DNA of 31,400 nt from JADHUC01 sp964617665 (GTDB lineage: Bacteria > Planctomycetota > Planctomycetia > Pirellulales > Pirellulaceae), in contig CAZUAH010000106.1 of the NCBI GenBank assembly GCA_964617665.1, positions 1 through 31,400 of the forward strand, given 5' to 3'. The stretch's first letter is position 1; each line of letters starts with the position of its first letter. Below are positions 1 through 7,852 of this stretch, in pieces. Position numbers and translations under genes: made by a program. The notes under the pieces were generated by a model, which was not told the origin of the DNA, did no database searches, and was given only the letters and a program-made list of their open reading frames with translations.

Positions 1-17
1 TCACAAAACCAGCTCAG

Positions 18-1049
18 TTAACCAGGAAAGAGCAAGTTTGGCGCCCCCGAGGCCAGATCCTCCATTCGGCAGATGGTTACATCCAAGCGTGTCATGATGG
101 TTTCTCGCTGCGTGAAATGCCTGCCATCCAGGTAGATCCATTCCAGCCAATTCATGCCGGACATTGTAACCGTGCTGGCATCGAAGGTCCGGACGAGGGA
201 AAGATCATCCACGGATAGCGGGGCGGTCTCCTGATACGCGTCCAGGCCGCGATTCCAGCCCACTCGGTCGTCCTCGACAAGGCTTCCCAGGAGGCGTGCA
301 ATGTCTGTCATGACGGAGTCGGTCCTCATGGCACCAAAATCTACCATGCCTGTCACTTCGTCTCCTGTGAATAGCACATGGTCATGCCAGATGTCCCGAA
401 TAACCGGCTGCAGTCGAACCGGCAAACTGCGGGCGTTGTGAAGCCCTTGCCTCACTTGTGGAGCTACCTTCGAGAACAACTCGATGATTCGTCTGGCCCG
501 TGCCTGGAGTTCCGGCCACGGACCAGGCCTCACGCTAGCAGTCAGACGCTGACAGTCGCCTTGTATGAGTCGGTCGATCTGGGCAAGCCGACTGACAATG
601 CCCGGTGACGCCTGGGCTGGTGTACCAAGCTCGCGATCAGCAGATGCCGCCACATGGAACCGAGCGAGCGTGTGCATGGCAGCGCGGAGCCGTTCGGGCG
701 TCGGATTTCGATGATAGTCCGCGTCGCCGGGCAGCCACGGAGCAAGTTCCCAGAAGTGCCCGGCGTTTCGCACGTATGAATGGCCTTGGCCGTCAAGTAT
801 CGGCGCTGGAATTGCTTCAATGCCTCGCCGCGCGACGTTTTTCAAAACGGCGTGGATGAAATCGAGTCGCTGCTGGTCTGGGTGTTCGCGGGGCCATCGC
901 CGGAGGCAAATTGGCCCCATATCCGTCCACAGACGCCAGAACCGAGCGCCGCTGAATCCTCCGGCCGGCCCCAAATCATCAATCTGTTTGGGCAAGAACT
1001 GATGCGGATAGGCTGCTAGCACCGTTTGGATATCCGGTTGCGAATCCAT
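18..1049 (-). CDS. APH/ChoK-type phosphotransferase family protein
   Basis: A 343-residue cytoplasmic protein of the aminoglycoside phosphotransferase/choline kinase fold. The catalytic-loop region is visible as RDIWHDHVLF (residues 218-227, with D219, H222 and D223 as candidate catalytic residues), followed by MVDFG (235-239), whose Asp would bind metal as in the kinase DFG motif. An N-terminal GGFSGARFWRL stretch (30-40) resembles the nucleotide-binding loop. The length suits the family. Members phosphorylate small hydroxylated molecules such as sugars, homoserine, choline or antibiotics, and the substrate cannot be read from this sequence. There is no signal peptide. The start is an ATG with an AGGT a few bases upstream. 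The gene diverges from the lipoprotein gene at 1166. Antibiotic resistance should not be assumed: most environmental members are metabolic kinases. The family call is fairly sure and the function is unknown. Confidence 0.75.
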   Translation of the reverse strand: MDSQPDIQTVLAAYPHQFLPKQIDDLGPAGGFSGARFWRLWTDMGPICLRRWPREHPDQQRLDFIHAVLKNVARRGIEAIPAPILDGQGHSYVRNAGHFWELAPWLPGDADYHRNPTPERLRAAMHTLARFHVAASADRELGTPAQASPGIVSRLAQIDRLIQGDCQRLTASVRPGPWPELQARARRIIELFSKVAPQVRQGLHNARSLPVRLQPVIRDIWHDHVLFTGDEVTGMVDFGAMRTDSVMTDIARLLGSLVEDDRVGWNRGLDAYQETAPLSVDDLSLVRTFDASTVTMSGMNWLEWIYLDGRHFTQRETIMTRLDVTICRMEDLASGAPNLLFPG

Positions 1050-1165
1050 GATTACCTATCAAAAAGTGCTTCGTGCGTAGGATTTGGGCTTGGAACGTCC
1101 CGCCGGAATTTGTAATGTACCGCGGCTAATTTGAACCAGTTCTCTGGCGGAAAGGAATCTGCCAA

Positions 1166-1807
1166 ATGAAGTGTCGCGTCGCACTTACCCTCATCGCCGT
1201 TTGCCTGGCAGGCTGCCACGCACCAACGCCGTCATTCGATGTTCTCGCGCCGTACGGTCCCCAGCGTGTGCCGCCCCCGTCGACGGGCAGCCATGGGACG
1301 AGCGGCACTTACTACAACCGCACATCGCCACCAGCAACCTCTGTGCCGGAGGTATCCAGCGGCTCGACCGATCCCGCCACATCTCGAAAGATGCAGACAA
1401 ACGTCTCCAACAGCAACCGATTCCTAGCGTCGGACGATTCCTGGAAACCGATTCGGACCAACGCAACGCCTGATCCCGCGCCCGTATTTAGTGGCGCAAC
1501 GGAGCGTACGGCAAGCCGCATTCTGCCGATATCGTACAACGGGGCAGCGAAAGGTGGAACTGCGCTCCAATTGAACGGAATGCCCGTGAACGATGCCACC
1601 GGGCGAGCGTCGTCCGAACCGGCCAGGTTCCGTACTCCTGGAGATGCCATCCCAATCTCGCAACTGGCGCGACCTACCGGGTCGACCGGGCAGAACGCGA
1701 CGCGCACGGTCGTCTCCTCTGCGAAGTCCAGCGACCGGATCCAACCTGCGTCCAGCGAGTCTTCGACCAGCAAGACCACGCTGAAATGGGGTTCGCCGTC
1801 TCGCTGA
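1166..1807 (+). CDS. Predicted lipoprotein, Ser/Thr/Pro-rich
   Basis: A 213-residue protein with a short lipoprotein signal: Met-Lys-Cys-Arg, a hydrophobic core, and the lipobox LAGC at residues 14-17, so Cys17 would be lipidated after signal peptidase II cleavage. The mature part is low in hydrophobic residues and rich in Ser, Thr, Pro, Asn and Gly, with no domain I recognise, which suggests a flexible envelope-anchored protein. It ends 13 bp before the mfnD start and could share a transcript with the mfn genes, although nothing links it functionally to cofactor synthesis. A weak promoter-like pair lies upstream (TTGGAA at 1090, TAATGT at 1113, 17 bp spacer), but planctomycete promoters are too poorly defined to rely on it. 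The export call is good; the function is unknown. Confidence 0.65.
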   Translation: MKCRVALTLIAVCLAGCHAPTPSFDVLAPYGPQRVPPPSTGSHGTSGTYYNRTSPPATSVPEVSSGSTDPATSRKMQTNVSNSNRFLASDDSWKPIRTNATPDPAPVFSGATERTASRILPISYNGAAKGGTALQLNGMPVNDATGRASSEPARFRTPGDAIPISQLARPTGSTGQNATRTVVSSAKSSDRIQPASSESSTSKTTLKWGSPSR

Positions 1808-1820
1808 GCCAGAGTTTGAA

Positions 1821-2855
1821 GTGGTCCACGTCTTTCTGTACGAATACATCACGGGTGGCGGGACATTTTCTGCGAAGTCGCCGGATTTTCCTTCCGGTTC
1901 TCTACTGCGAGAAGGCGCGGCGATGATTCATGCGCTGGCCGAGGACTTCTCCCAAATTCCCGGCGTGCAAGTCTCTCTGCTGCGAGATTCTCGGTTGCCC
2001 AATCTACGGCTTGCGTCCGATAACATTCTGGAGGTGGGGGACGCCGAGCGCGAACGGCAAGCGATTCTCGATCTTTCCGATCAGGCCGATTGGGCTGTAC
2101 TGATCGCTCCGGAATTTGACCGAATTCTGTTGGATCGCTGCCGCTGGGCGGAATCTGCAGGTGGGCGGCTGCTTAGCCCGCCGTCCGCTTTCGTGGGTCT
2201 GACCTCGGACAAGACCCGAACAGCCGAGCAGGTTCGCCAACACGGCGTGCCAGTGCCCAGGGCAATCACACTGCGTCCAGGGCAACCGCTACCGAAAGAT
2301 CTTGCCTACCCTGCGGTCGTGAAACCTTGCGACGGCGCAGGATCAGTGGGCGTGCAACTCGCGGCCAACGAATCCGCCGACTACGAGATCACCTTCGACG
2401 GCCAAGTCGTTCGCCTGGAAGAGTTTTGCCACGGCACACCAGCCAGCGTTGCCGTCTTGTGTGGGCCTCGCGAAGCGGTCGCCTTGCCACCATGCTCTCA
2501 ACGCGTCAGCGACGACGGCCGGTTTCGCTATTTGGGCGGCCATACCCCGCTAGATGAAACCCTCTCGCAAAGGGCGCAGCATTTGGCGTTGGCAGCGGTC
2601 GACGCGCTGCCGCCGGCGGTTGGGTATACCGGCGTCGATCTGATTCTGGGGGATGACGTCGACGGGCGGGACGATGTCGTGATTGAAGTCAATCCGCGAA
2701 TGACTACTTCCTACGTGGGACTTCGAGCTTTGTGCCAATCGAATTTGGCCGCTGCTATGCTGGCTGTTGCCCAAGGCGATGCAGCCGAATTGTCGTTTTC
2801 CGAGCAGCCATTAGAATTCGATGCTGACGGGCAAGTGAGGCTTCTAGGCTCGTGA
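1821..2855 (+). CDS. mfnD: ATP-grasp ligase, MfnD-like (tyramine/tyrosine-glutamate ligase)
   Basis: A 344-residue ATP-grasp enzyme. MfnD of methanogens joins the gamma-carboxyl of glutamate to tyramine in methanofuran synthesis; in methylotrophic bacteria the acceptor is reported to be tyrosine, so the exact substrate here is open. Visible features are the family opening FLYEYITGGG (5-14), the SDKTRTAEQ segment (129-137) before the central ATP-grasp domain, AVVKPCDGAGSVGVQL (165-180) as the nucleotide-binding lysine and glycine loop, and the C-terminal metal-binding EVNPRMTTSYVGL (289-301). The length matches the family. The start is GTG with only a weak ribosome-binding site. The mfnF and mfnE homologues follow on the same strand, the expected partners in the pathway, and this context makes the call much stronger than the fold alone. 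A generic carbamoyl-phosphate-synthase-like ligase is the alternative. Confidence 0.85.
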   Translation: MVHVFLYEYITGGGTFSAKSPDFPSGSLLREGAAMIHALAEDFSQIPGVQVSLLRDSRLPNLRLASDNILEVGDAERERQAILDLSDQADWAVLIAPEFDRILLDRCRWAESAGGRLLSPPSAFVGLTSDKTRTAEQVRQHGVPVPRAITLRPGQPLPKDLAYPAVVKPCDGAGSVGVQLAANESADYEITFDGQVVRLEEFCHGTPASVAVLCGPREAVALPPCSQRVSDDGRFRYLGGHTPLDETLSQRAQHLALAAVDALPPAVGYTGVDLILGDDVDGRDDVVIEVNPRMTTSYVGLRALCQSNLAAAMLAVAQGDAAELSFSEQPLEFDADGQVRLLGS

Positions 2856-2937
2856 AACGACCGAATTCTAGCCTGTCGGAGCCTGAGAATCGAAAACTCG
2901 GCTGTCCTGGGCAACGCGAGCCGCCTACCTCGACGCG

Positions 2938-3966
2938 ATGATACGGAGCACGAACGTGACTTGGCTGGGAATCGACATCGGCGGCGCGAACTTGAAGGCA
3001 TCGGATGGAGACCGGCATGCCCGTTCCGTGTCGTTTGCGCTGTGGATGGAACCAGAAGGACTGGCTGAGCAACTCCGCCGATTGATCGGCGAATCGCCGG
3101 AATGCGATGGCCTGTCGGTGACTATGACCGGTGAATTGGCGGATTGCTTCGCGTCCAAAGCCGAAGGTGTTCGTTTCATTTTGAATGCAGTCATCGAAGC
3201 CGCGGAGGGACGCGAGACTCGCGTGTATCTGACCGACGGTCGAATGGTCGCGTCCGAATTGGCCATGGCCGAGCCGGAATTGGCTGCCGCGTCGAACTGG
3301 CACGCCTTGGCCCGATTCGTCGGCCGATATGCGTCCGATGCCACGGCGCTGCTGTTGGACATCGGGTCGACGACCTGTGATGTGATTCCGCTGGTCGAGG
3401 GACACCCATCGGCGCATGGCCGAAACGATACAGAACGGTTGTTAGCCGGCGAGTTGGTGTATTCTGGAATTGAAAGAACACTTCTTTGCGCCGTCGCGAG
3501 CCAAGTCCAGTACCGCGGCCAACAATGTCCCATTGCCGGAGAGTTGTTCGCCACAATGCGTGATGCGTACATTTTGCTGGACGAACTGCCAGAGCATCCT
3601 GAGGATACCGACACCGCAGACGGTCGCCCAGCCACAGTGGTTGCTTCTTGTGCCCGTCTGGGACGGATGATCTGCGCCGACCATGAGCAGTTCGAAATGG
3701 CCGACGCTTTGGCGATGGCAAAATCGTTCGCCGATGCGCAAGTGTCCGACGTATCAGCCGCACTGGAACAAGTCACAGCACGCATGCCATCGCCGCCGCA
3801 AACGGTGATCGTATCGGGACATGGCGAGTTCCTCGCACGGCGATTGCTCGCCGAATCCGGGTTGAACGCGAGGGTGATTTCGTTGTCGGAGCGACTTGGC
3901 CCCGATATGTCACGAGTGGCCACAGCCTATGCACTGGCCGTCCTGGCACGAGAGGCGACTGACTAA
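2938..3966 (+). CDS. mfnF: Hydantoinase/oxoprolinase-like protein, MfnF-like (methanofuran core synthase)
   Basis: A 342-residue protein of the ASKHA-fold family annotated as tetrahydromethanopterin-linked C1-transfer pathway protein. The archaeal homologue MfnF condenses the furan diphosphate with gamma-glutamyl-tyramine to form the methanofuran core. The phosphate-1 motif is WLGIDIGGANLK (9-20) and the second phosphate-binding motif is LLDIGSTTCDVIPL (139-152). VIVSGHGEFLARRLL near residue 290 is the adenosine-side motif of actin-like ATPases. A GTG at 2956 is an alternative start that removes six residues. The stop codon overlaps the next start as TAATG, so translation of mfnF and mfnE is probably coupled. 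The long open frame on the opposite strand is a shadow. Family assignment is strong; the precise reaction is inferred from the archaeal enzyme. Confidence 0.85.
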   Translation: MIRSTNVTWLGIDIGGANLKASDGDRHARSVSFALWMEPEGLAEQLRRLIGESPECDGLSVTMTGELADCFASKAEGVRFILNAVIEAAEGRETRVYLTDGRMVASELAMAEPELAAASNWHALARFVGRYASDATALLLDIGSTTCDVIPLVEGHPSAHGRNDTERLLAGELVYSGIERTLLCAVASQVQYRGQQCPIAGELFATMRDAYILLDELPEHPEDTDTADGRPATVVASCARLGRMICADHEQFEMADALAMAKSFADAQVSDVSAALEQVTARMPSPPQTVIVSGHGEFLARRLLAESGLNARVISLSERLGPDMSRVATAYALAVLAREATD

Positions 3967-4541
3967 TGCAAGATCGACTGGTGCGCGTGGTGAAAGTTGG
4001 CGGCAGTCTGTTTGAGGTCCCTCGATTGGCGCCAACCCTGCGCAACTGGCTGGCCGAGCAGCCGTTCGCCCGAAATGTCCTGATAGCTGGAGGAGGCAAG
4101 CTGGCCAACGCAATTCGCGAGGCGGATCAGAGGTTTTTGCTTGGCGAGGAGACGTCGCATTGGCTCTGCATTGATGTCCTGCGTGTGACCGCAAGGCTAC
4201 TGGCGGGAGTCCTGCCCGAGACGCGGCTGCTTACAGTCTCGGCACAGTTAGAAGCGACGCTTGCGGAGGCTGACGCAGCGGAGACAGTTGTCTTTTGCCC
4301 CGAGGACTTCATGCACAACGACCAGTCGCTGCCGCATTCGTGGAGCGTCACCACGGATTCCATCGCCGCGCGAATTGCCGAAGTATTCCGAGCGGACGAA
4401 CTCGTCCTGCTCAAGTCTTCGGAACCACCCGACGCCCCCGATGAGATGCGAGGGTACGTCGACGAGTGTTTTCCAATCGCGGCGAGAGCCGTCAAGAAGA
4501 TACGTTTCGTCAATCTGAAGGCGTGGATGGCGAGTGGGTAG
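3966..4541 (+). CDS. mfnE: Amino-acid-kinase-family protein, MfnE-like (aminomethylfuran phosphate kinase)
   Basis: A 191-residue kinase of the aspartokinase-like superfamily. The archaeal MfnE phosphorylates [5-(aminomethyl)furan-3-yl]methyl phosphate to the diphosphate that MfnF uses. Motifs in order are the N-terminal VVKVGGSLFE (8-17), AGGGK (41-45), which binds the phosphate, SHWLCIDVLR (64-73), WSVTTDSIAA (126-135) and ELVLLKS (145-151), the nucleotide-site strand and lysine, then VDECFP (165-170). The short length suits this subfamily rather than true aspartokinases, which carry ACT domains. It overlaps the mfnF stop by one base and ends 10 bp before the convergent oxidoreductase gene, with no obvious terminator between them. 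The substrate is inferred from the neighbours. Confidence 0.82.
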   Translation: MQDRLVRVVKVGGSLFEVPRLAPTLRNWLAEQPFARNVLIAGGGKLANAIREADQRFLLGEETSHWLCIDVLRVTARLLAGVLPETRLLTVSAQLEATLAEADAAETVVFCPEDFMHNDQSLPHSWSVTTDSIAARIAEVFRADELVLLKSSEPPDAPDEMRGYVDECFPIAARAVKKIRFVNLKAWMASG

Positions 4542-4551
4542 TGAATTCAGA

Positions 4552-5637
4552 TCACGCGCCAGCCTGATTCCATAGATCGAAAGGCCGACTCGAATCGGTA
4601 ACAAACGGCAGTTCAACTCGACGCCCCTGTCCGGCCGAGGCATACGCCGCGAAGAGTGCCTCCATCACGATTCGTCCATCCTGTCCGGTCTCCAGCGGTT
4701 CTTTGTCGTGCAAGACACAATCGACAAAGTGTTCAAGCTCCTGCGGAAAGCCGTAGTTCCAGAGTTCCTCGTAGATGGTGAAGCTCCATCCCTTCGTAGC
4801 GCCGGCCTTCTCAACGGCATAACCGTAGCCGGTTTCTGAGTAAGTGAGAATCGAGTTGCCTCGAAGTAGGTCTGCATAGGCAACGCCGCCGGTACCGTGC
4901 AGTTCCGCTCGATCGTCCATGCCACCCAGTTTCGACCACGCCTCCTCGATGTACGCCGTCGCGCCGCCCTCGAAATCAATCACCAGCAGGCTTGTGTCGT
5001 CGCCTCGCGTTTTGTTGGCGTGCATGTTCAGTTTCAGATCGCAGTAGACGCTCCGAATCTGCCGTTTGCTTAGCATCCATCGCGCAAACTCGATTCCATG
5101 ACAGCCCATGTCCAGCATGACGCCACCGCCACTACGCTCGACATCCCAAAACCAAGCCGAATGCGGCCCGTCGTGCTTCTCGGACTGTTTGACAAGAAAG
5201 ACATCGCCCAGCGCACCTTCGTCGACCAACTGCTTCAGCCGCACGTATTTTGGTGCAAAGCACAATTCCTCCGCGTACATCAACTTGACACCGGCGTTTT
5301 CGCACGCAGCTATCATTCGGTCGCATTCAGCCAGCGTGCACGCCATCGGCTTCTCGAAAATGACGTGTTTTCCAGCATCAGCCGCGGCCTCGGTGGCTTC
5401 GCAATGCAGGTCATTCGGCAAGCCCAGAACAACTATGTCCACCTCGTCCATCTCTAACAGTCTGCGATAGTCCGTGTACCAATTTGGAATCTCGCGTTCT
5501 TCGGCGAATTGGCGCACGTTGTTCTCGGTTGGCGAAGCCACAGCGATCACGTCTGCCGCAGGTACACGCCGAAGCGACTCGAAATGAATGCCGGAGACAA
5601 AGCCAGAGCCTATGAGGCCAACGCGGGCTTTTGACAT
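4552..5637 (-). CDS. Gfo/Idh/MocA-family oxidoreductase
   Basis: A 361-residue NAD(P)-dependent oxidoreductase, probably acting on a sugar, inositol or related polyol. The Rossmann motif is VGLIGSGFVSGIH (6-18). EKPMA (95-99) contains the conserved lysine of the EKP motif, and DMGCHGIEFARWML (176-189) contains the Asp and His of the catalytic region. The open frame continues 23 codons upstream, but the ATG at 5637 is preferred: it starts exactly at the Rossmann domain and has GGAAAGG about 10 bases upstream. Without the extension there is no twin-arginine or Sec signal, so it should be cytoplasmic, unlike many exported planctomycete members. A long imperfect hairpin (5672-5734) lies in its leader. 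The substrate cannot be deduced. Confidence 0.88.
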   Translation of the reverse strand: MSKARVGLIGSGFVSGIHFESLRRVPAADVIAVASPTENNVRQFAEEREIPNWYTDYRRLLEMDEVDIVVLGLPNDLHCEATEAAADAGKHVIFEKPMACTLAECDRMIAACENAGVKLMYAEELCFAPKYVRLKQLVDEGALGDVFLVKQSEKHDGPHSAWFWDVERSGGGVMLDMGCHGIEFARWMLSKRQIRSVYCDLKLNMHANKTRGDDTSLLVIDFEGGATAYIEEAWSKLGGMDDRAELHGTGGVAYADLLRGNSILTYSETGYGYAVEKAGATKGWSFTIYEELWNYGFPQELEHFVDCVLHDKEPLETGQDGRIVMEALFAAYASAGQGRRVELPFVTDSSRPFDLWNQAGA

Positions 5638-5671
5638 GATGTGATACCTTTCCAACGACACATTCGTTCGC

Positions 5672-5734
5672 TTGACCGCAGGCCCATCGGGCCGCGCGCC
5701 CGCCAAACGCGCAGGCCGATGGCCTTGCGGTCAA
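5672..5734. repeat. Imperfect inverted repeat in the leader of the oxidoreductase gene
   Basis: Arm 1 (5672-5692) reads TTGACCGCAGGCCCATCGG plus two bases. Arm 2 (5714-5734) is nearly its reverse complement, with the ACCGCA-type outer stem perfect and a one-base slip in the GGCC segment. The inner part adds a GCGCG/CGCGC pairing around a short CCAAA-containing loop, so the element can fold along almost its whole length. No T-run follows on either strand, so it is not a classical terminator. It could be a dispersed REP-like element or a leader structure. Confidence 0.55.
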
Positions 5735-5888
5735 ACAAGGCACAAGTACTGCGTACCGAATACTGAACTCTGAGTACGCTCCAGTGCACCATGCGCGTCG
5801 AATTGTATTACAATGCTATCCGGTTAGCGAGTCAAATGACTATCACGAGGAATAGAGTCCATTCCACCGTTGCTTGCGGAGTAAGGAC

Positions 5889-7682
5889 ATGAAGAAACGT
5901 AGCCAACGTGTACACAGCATGAGCCGGCGTGTTCTTTTGACGACCGCCGCCCTACTCTGCTTTGTTCTGACGCCGTTCAGTGTACGTGGACAAAACACAG
6001 GTACCGCTACTCTTCGGGTGCAAGTGGCTCGTGGCGATCTGGGAATGGCGGTGTCGGAAACGCCCGCGGCAAGTTGCGTGGGCCGAGACGTGCTTCGGAA
6101 CGGCGGCAATGCGGTCGATGCCGCTGTGGCCGTCGCATTCGCCTTGGCTGTCACTTGGCCGGAGGCCGGCAACATCGGCGGTGGCGGTTTCATGCTCGTT
6201 CATCCGAGCGACGGTTCCAAAACCGTGTGCATCGACTACCGCGAGACAGCCCCGGCAGCGGCAACAGAAACGATTTTCTCGCTGAACGAGAATCGTTTTA
6301 CGCACAAAATGGTTGGCGTCCCGGGCACGATACGCGGCTTGGCGCTGGCGCACAAGAAATTTGGTCGCCTCACATGGAAGGAACTGATGGAACCGGCGAT
6401 CAAGTTGGCGAAAGAGGGATTTGTTGTAGATCGTCCTTTGGCCGGTTCGATGAACGGGGTGCTGAAAAGGAAGAATGTACAAACCGATGCGCGATATGCA
6501 GAGCTTCGACGCGTCTACGGCCGTCCGGACGGTCGAGCATGGAAAGAAGGTGATCGGCTGAGCCTTCCGGATCTTGCCGACACGCTGCAGTTGATCGCCA
6601 ATTCCGGACCGCAGGCGTTCTACAACGGCAAGATAGCGGATCAGCTCGTTGCCGAGATGCGTCTAGGTGGTGGTTTGATCGCAAAGCGTGACCTGGAAGC
6701 ATATGTGGCAAAGGCACGCGAACCGGTCCACGGCACATTTCGCGGCTACCAGATCTTTGGCCCGCCGCCGCCCAGTTCAGGCGGAACTGCGGTGGTCGAG
6801 GCGCTGAACGTGCTGGAGAACCTCGACTTGCGCGCCCACGATCGTTACTCGGCGCGAAATCTACACCTGATTGCCGAAACAATGCGTCGCGTGTTCTGCG
6901 ACCGGGCACAGCACTTGGGCGATTCCGATTTCGTTGAGATTCCCGATCGTTTGACCGAAAAGGCATACGCGCGGCAACTTGCGGACCAGATATCGCTGAC
7001 GAAGGCGACGCCCAGCGAATCGCTAGCCCCGGAGATAATACTGGCTGACGAACCGACCTGCACCACTCACTTCTCGGTCATCGACTCGACCGGAATGGCC
7101 GTCTCGAATACGTACACATTGGAAGCAAGTTGGGGCGCTTGCGTCGTGGTTCGCGGCGCCGGATTCCTGCTGAACAACGAAATGGGGGATTTCAACTGGC
7201 TGCGTGGCCACACCGATCGTAGGGGCCGCATCGGCACAGAACCGAACCTGATCGAGCCGGGCAAACGGATGCTCAGTTCACAAACCCCAACGATCATCAC
7301 TCGCGACGGTCGCGTGGTCCTAATCACTGGCAGTCCGGGAGGGCGGACCATCATCAACACGGTCATTAGTATTGCGTTGAACGTCTTGGAATTCGAGATG
7401 GATCCGGCGGAGGCGGTGGACGCCCCGCGCATGCACCACCAGTGGTTTCCTGATCGGCTGAACCTGGAAGCGACCGATGATTCGCGTTACGGCGAGTCAG
7501 TTCAACAACTACGTGAAATGGGGCACGAAGTGAGAAGCAGATCCGCGCAGGGATCGGCCCATTCGATCTTGGTGGATCCAGAGAAAGGAGTCTACATCGG
7601 TGTAGCCGACCAACGACGAAGCGGCCGGGCCGAGGGACTGTCCAGTACGAGTCGCGATCAATGTGAAAAACAGGCGGAATAG
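5889..7682 (+). CDS. ggt: Gamma-glutamyltranspeptidase, exported
   Basis: A 597-residue precursor of an N-terminal-nucleophile hydrolase that cleaves gamma-glutamyl bonds of glutathione and related compounds, normally in the periplasm. The ATG at 5889 is preferred over an upstream TTG because GGAG lies 8 bases before it. A basic start and a hydrophobic stretch ending near VRGQ form a signal peptide. Family marks are NAVDAAVAVAFAL and GNIGGGGFM in the large subunit, PPPSSGGTAVVEALN, then CTTHFSVIDSTGMAVS, where the second Thr (residue 393) is the expected self-cleavage site and nucleophile. In E. coli GGT it is Thr391, so spacing agrees closely. GSPGGRTI and PRMHHQWFPD follow in the small subunit. 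The catalytic motifs look intact. Physiological substrates are unknown; glutathione and gamma-glutamyl peptides are both possible. Confidence 0.95.
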   Translation: MKKRSQRVHSMSRRVLLTTAALLCFVLTPFSVRGQNTGTATLRVQVARGDLGMAVSETPAASCVGRDVLRNGGNAVDAAVAVAFALAVTWPEAGNIGGGGFMLVHPSDGSKTVCIDYRETAPAAATETIFSLNENRFTHKMVGVPGTIRGLALAHKKFGRLTWKELMEPAIKLAKEGFVVDRPLAGSMNGVLKRKNVQTDARYAELRRVYGRPDGRAWKEGDRLSLPDLADTLQLIANSGPQAFYNGKIADQLVAEMRLGGGLIAKRDLEAYVAKAREPVHGTFRGYQIFGPPPPSSGGTAVVEALNVLENLDLRAHDRYSARNLHLIAETMRRVFCDRAQHLGDSDFVEIPDRLTEKAYARQLADQISLTKATPSESLAPEIILADEPTCTTHFSVIDSTGMAVSNTYTLEASWGACVVVRGAGFLLNNEMGDFNWLRGHTDRRGRIGTEPNLIEPGKRMLSSQTPTIITRDGRVVLITGSPGGRTIINTVISIALNVLEFEMDPAEAVDAPRMHHQWFPDRLNLEATDDSRYGESVQQLREMGHEVRSRSAQGSAHSILVDPEKGVYIGVADQRRSGRAEGLSSTSRDQCEKQAE

Positions 7683-7735
7683 TGACGTGCGGTTCGCGTT
7701 GACGAAGTCTTGACGGTATATCAAAACCGAATTGT

Positions 7736-7802
7736 GGGAGGGCGAGGCTCCCGCCGAGCCGAAGCCATGGGAAGAACGGCTCAGCAGGAGCTTCGCCCTC
7801 CC
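7736..7802. repeat. Palindromic GGGAGGGCGA repeat (REP/MITE-like hairpin)
   Basis: Two 26-base arms (7736-7761 and 7777-7802) are reverse complements except at three positions, all transitions that leave G-U or C-A pairs in RNA. The loop is 15 bases. The outer ends read GGGAGGGCGA and TCGCCCTCCC. It lies between the convergent ends of ggt and the hydrolase gene. There is no T-run, so it is not a standard terminator. Read through in one frame it gives an EGEAPAEP peptide string that I have seen in planctomycete hypothetical proteins, which suggests a dispersed genomic repeat; that link is from memory. Confidence 0.7.
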
Positions 7803-7852
7803 GGTTCTGAGACCGCATCATGCCGTTCACTGCCGCGTCAATGCGGTAACGG

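Noticed and set aside
2925..3923. A 332-codon minus-strand frame opposite mfnF
   Set aside because: It is antisense to a well-supported gene with intact ATPase motifs, its product is Ser/Arg-rich without recognisable motifs, and it reflects the GC-rich codon pattern.
1821..7682. A gamma-glutamyl metabolism link between MfnD, GGT and the AbgT transporter
   Set aside because: All three concern glutamyl compounds, but they are on different strands and transcription units, and no shared substrate is indicated.
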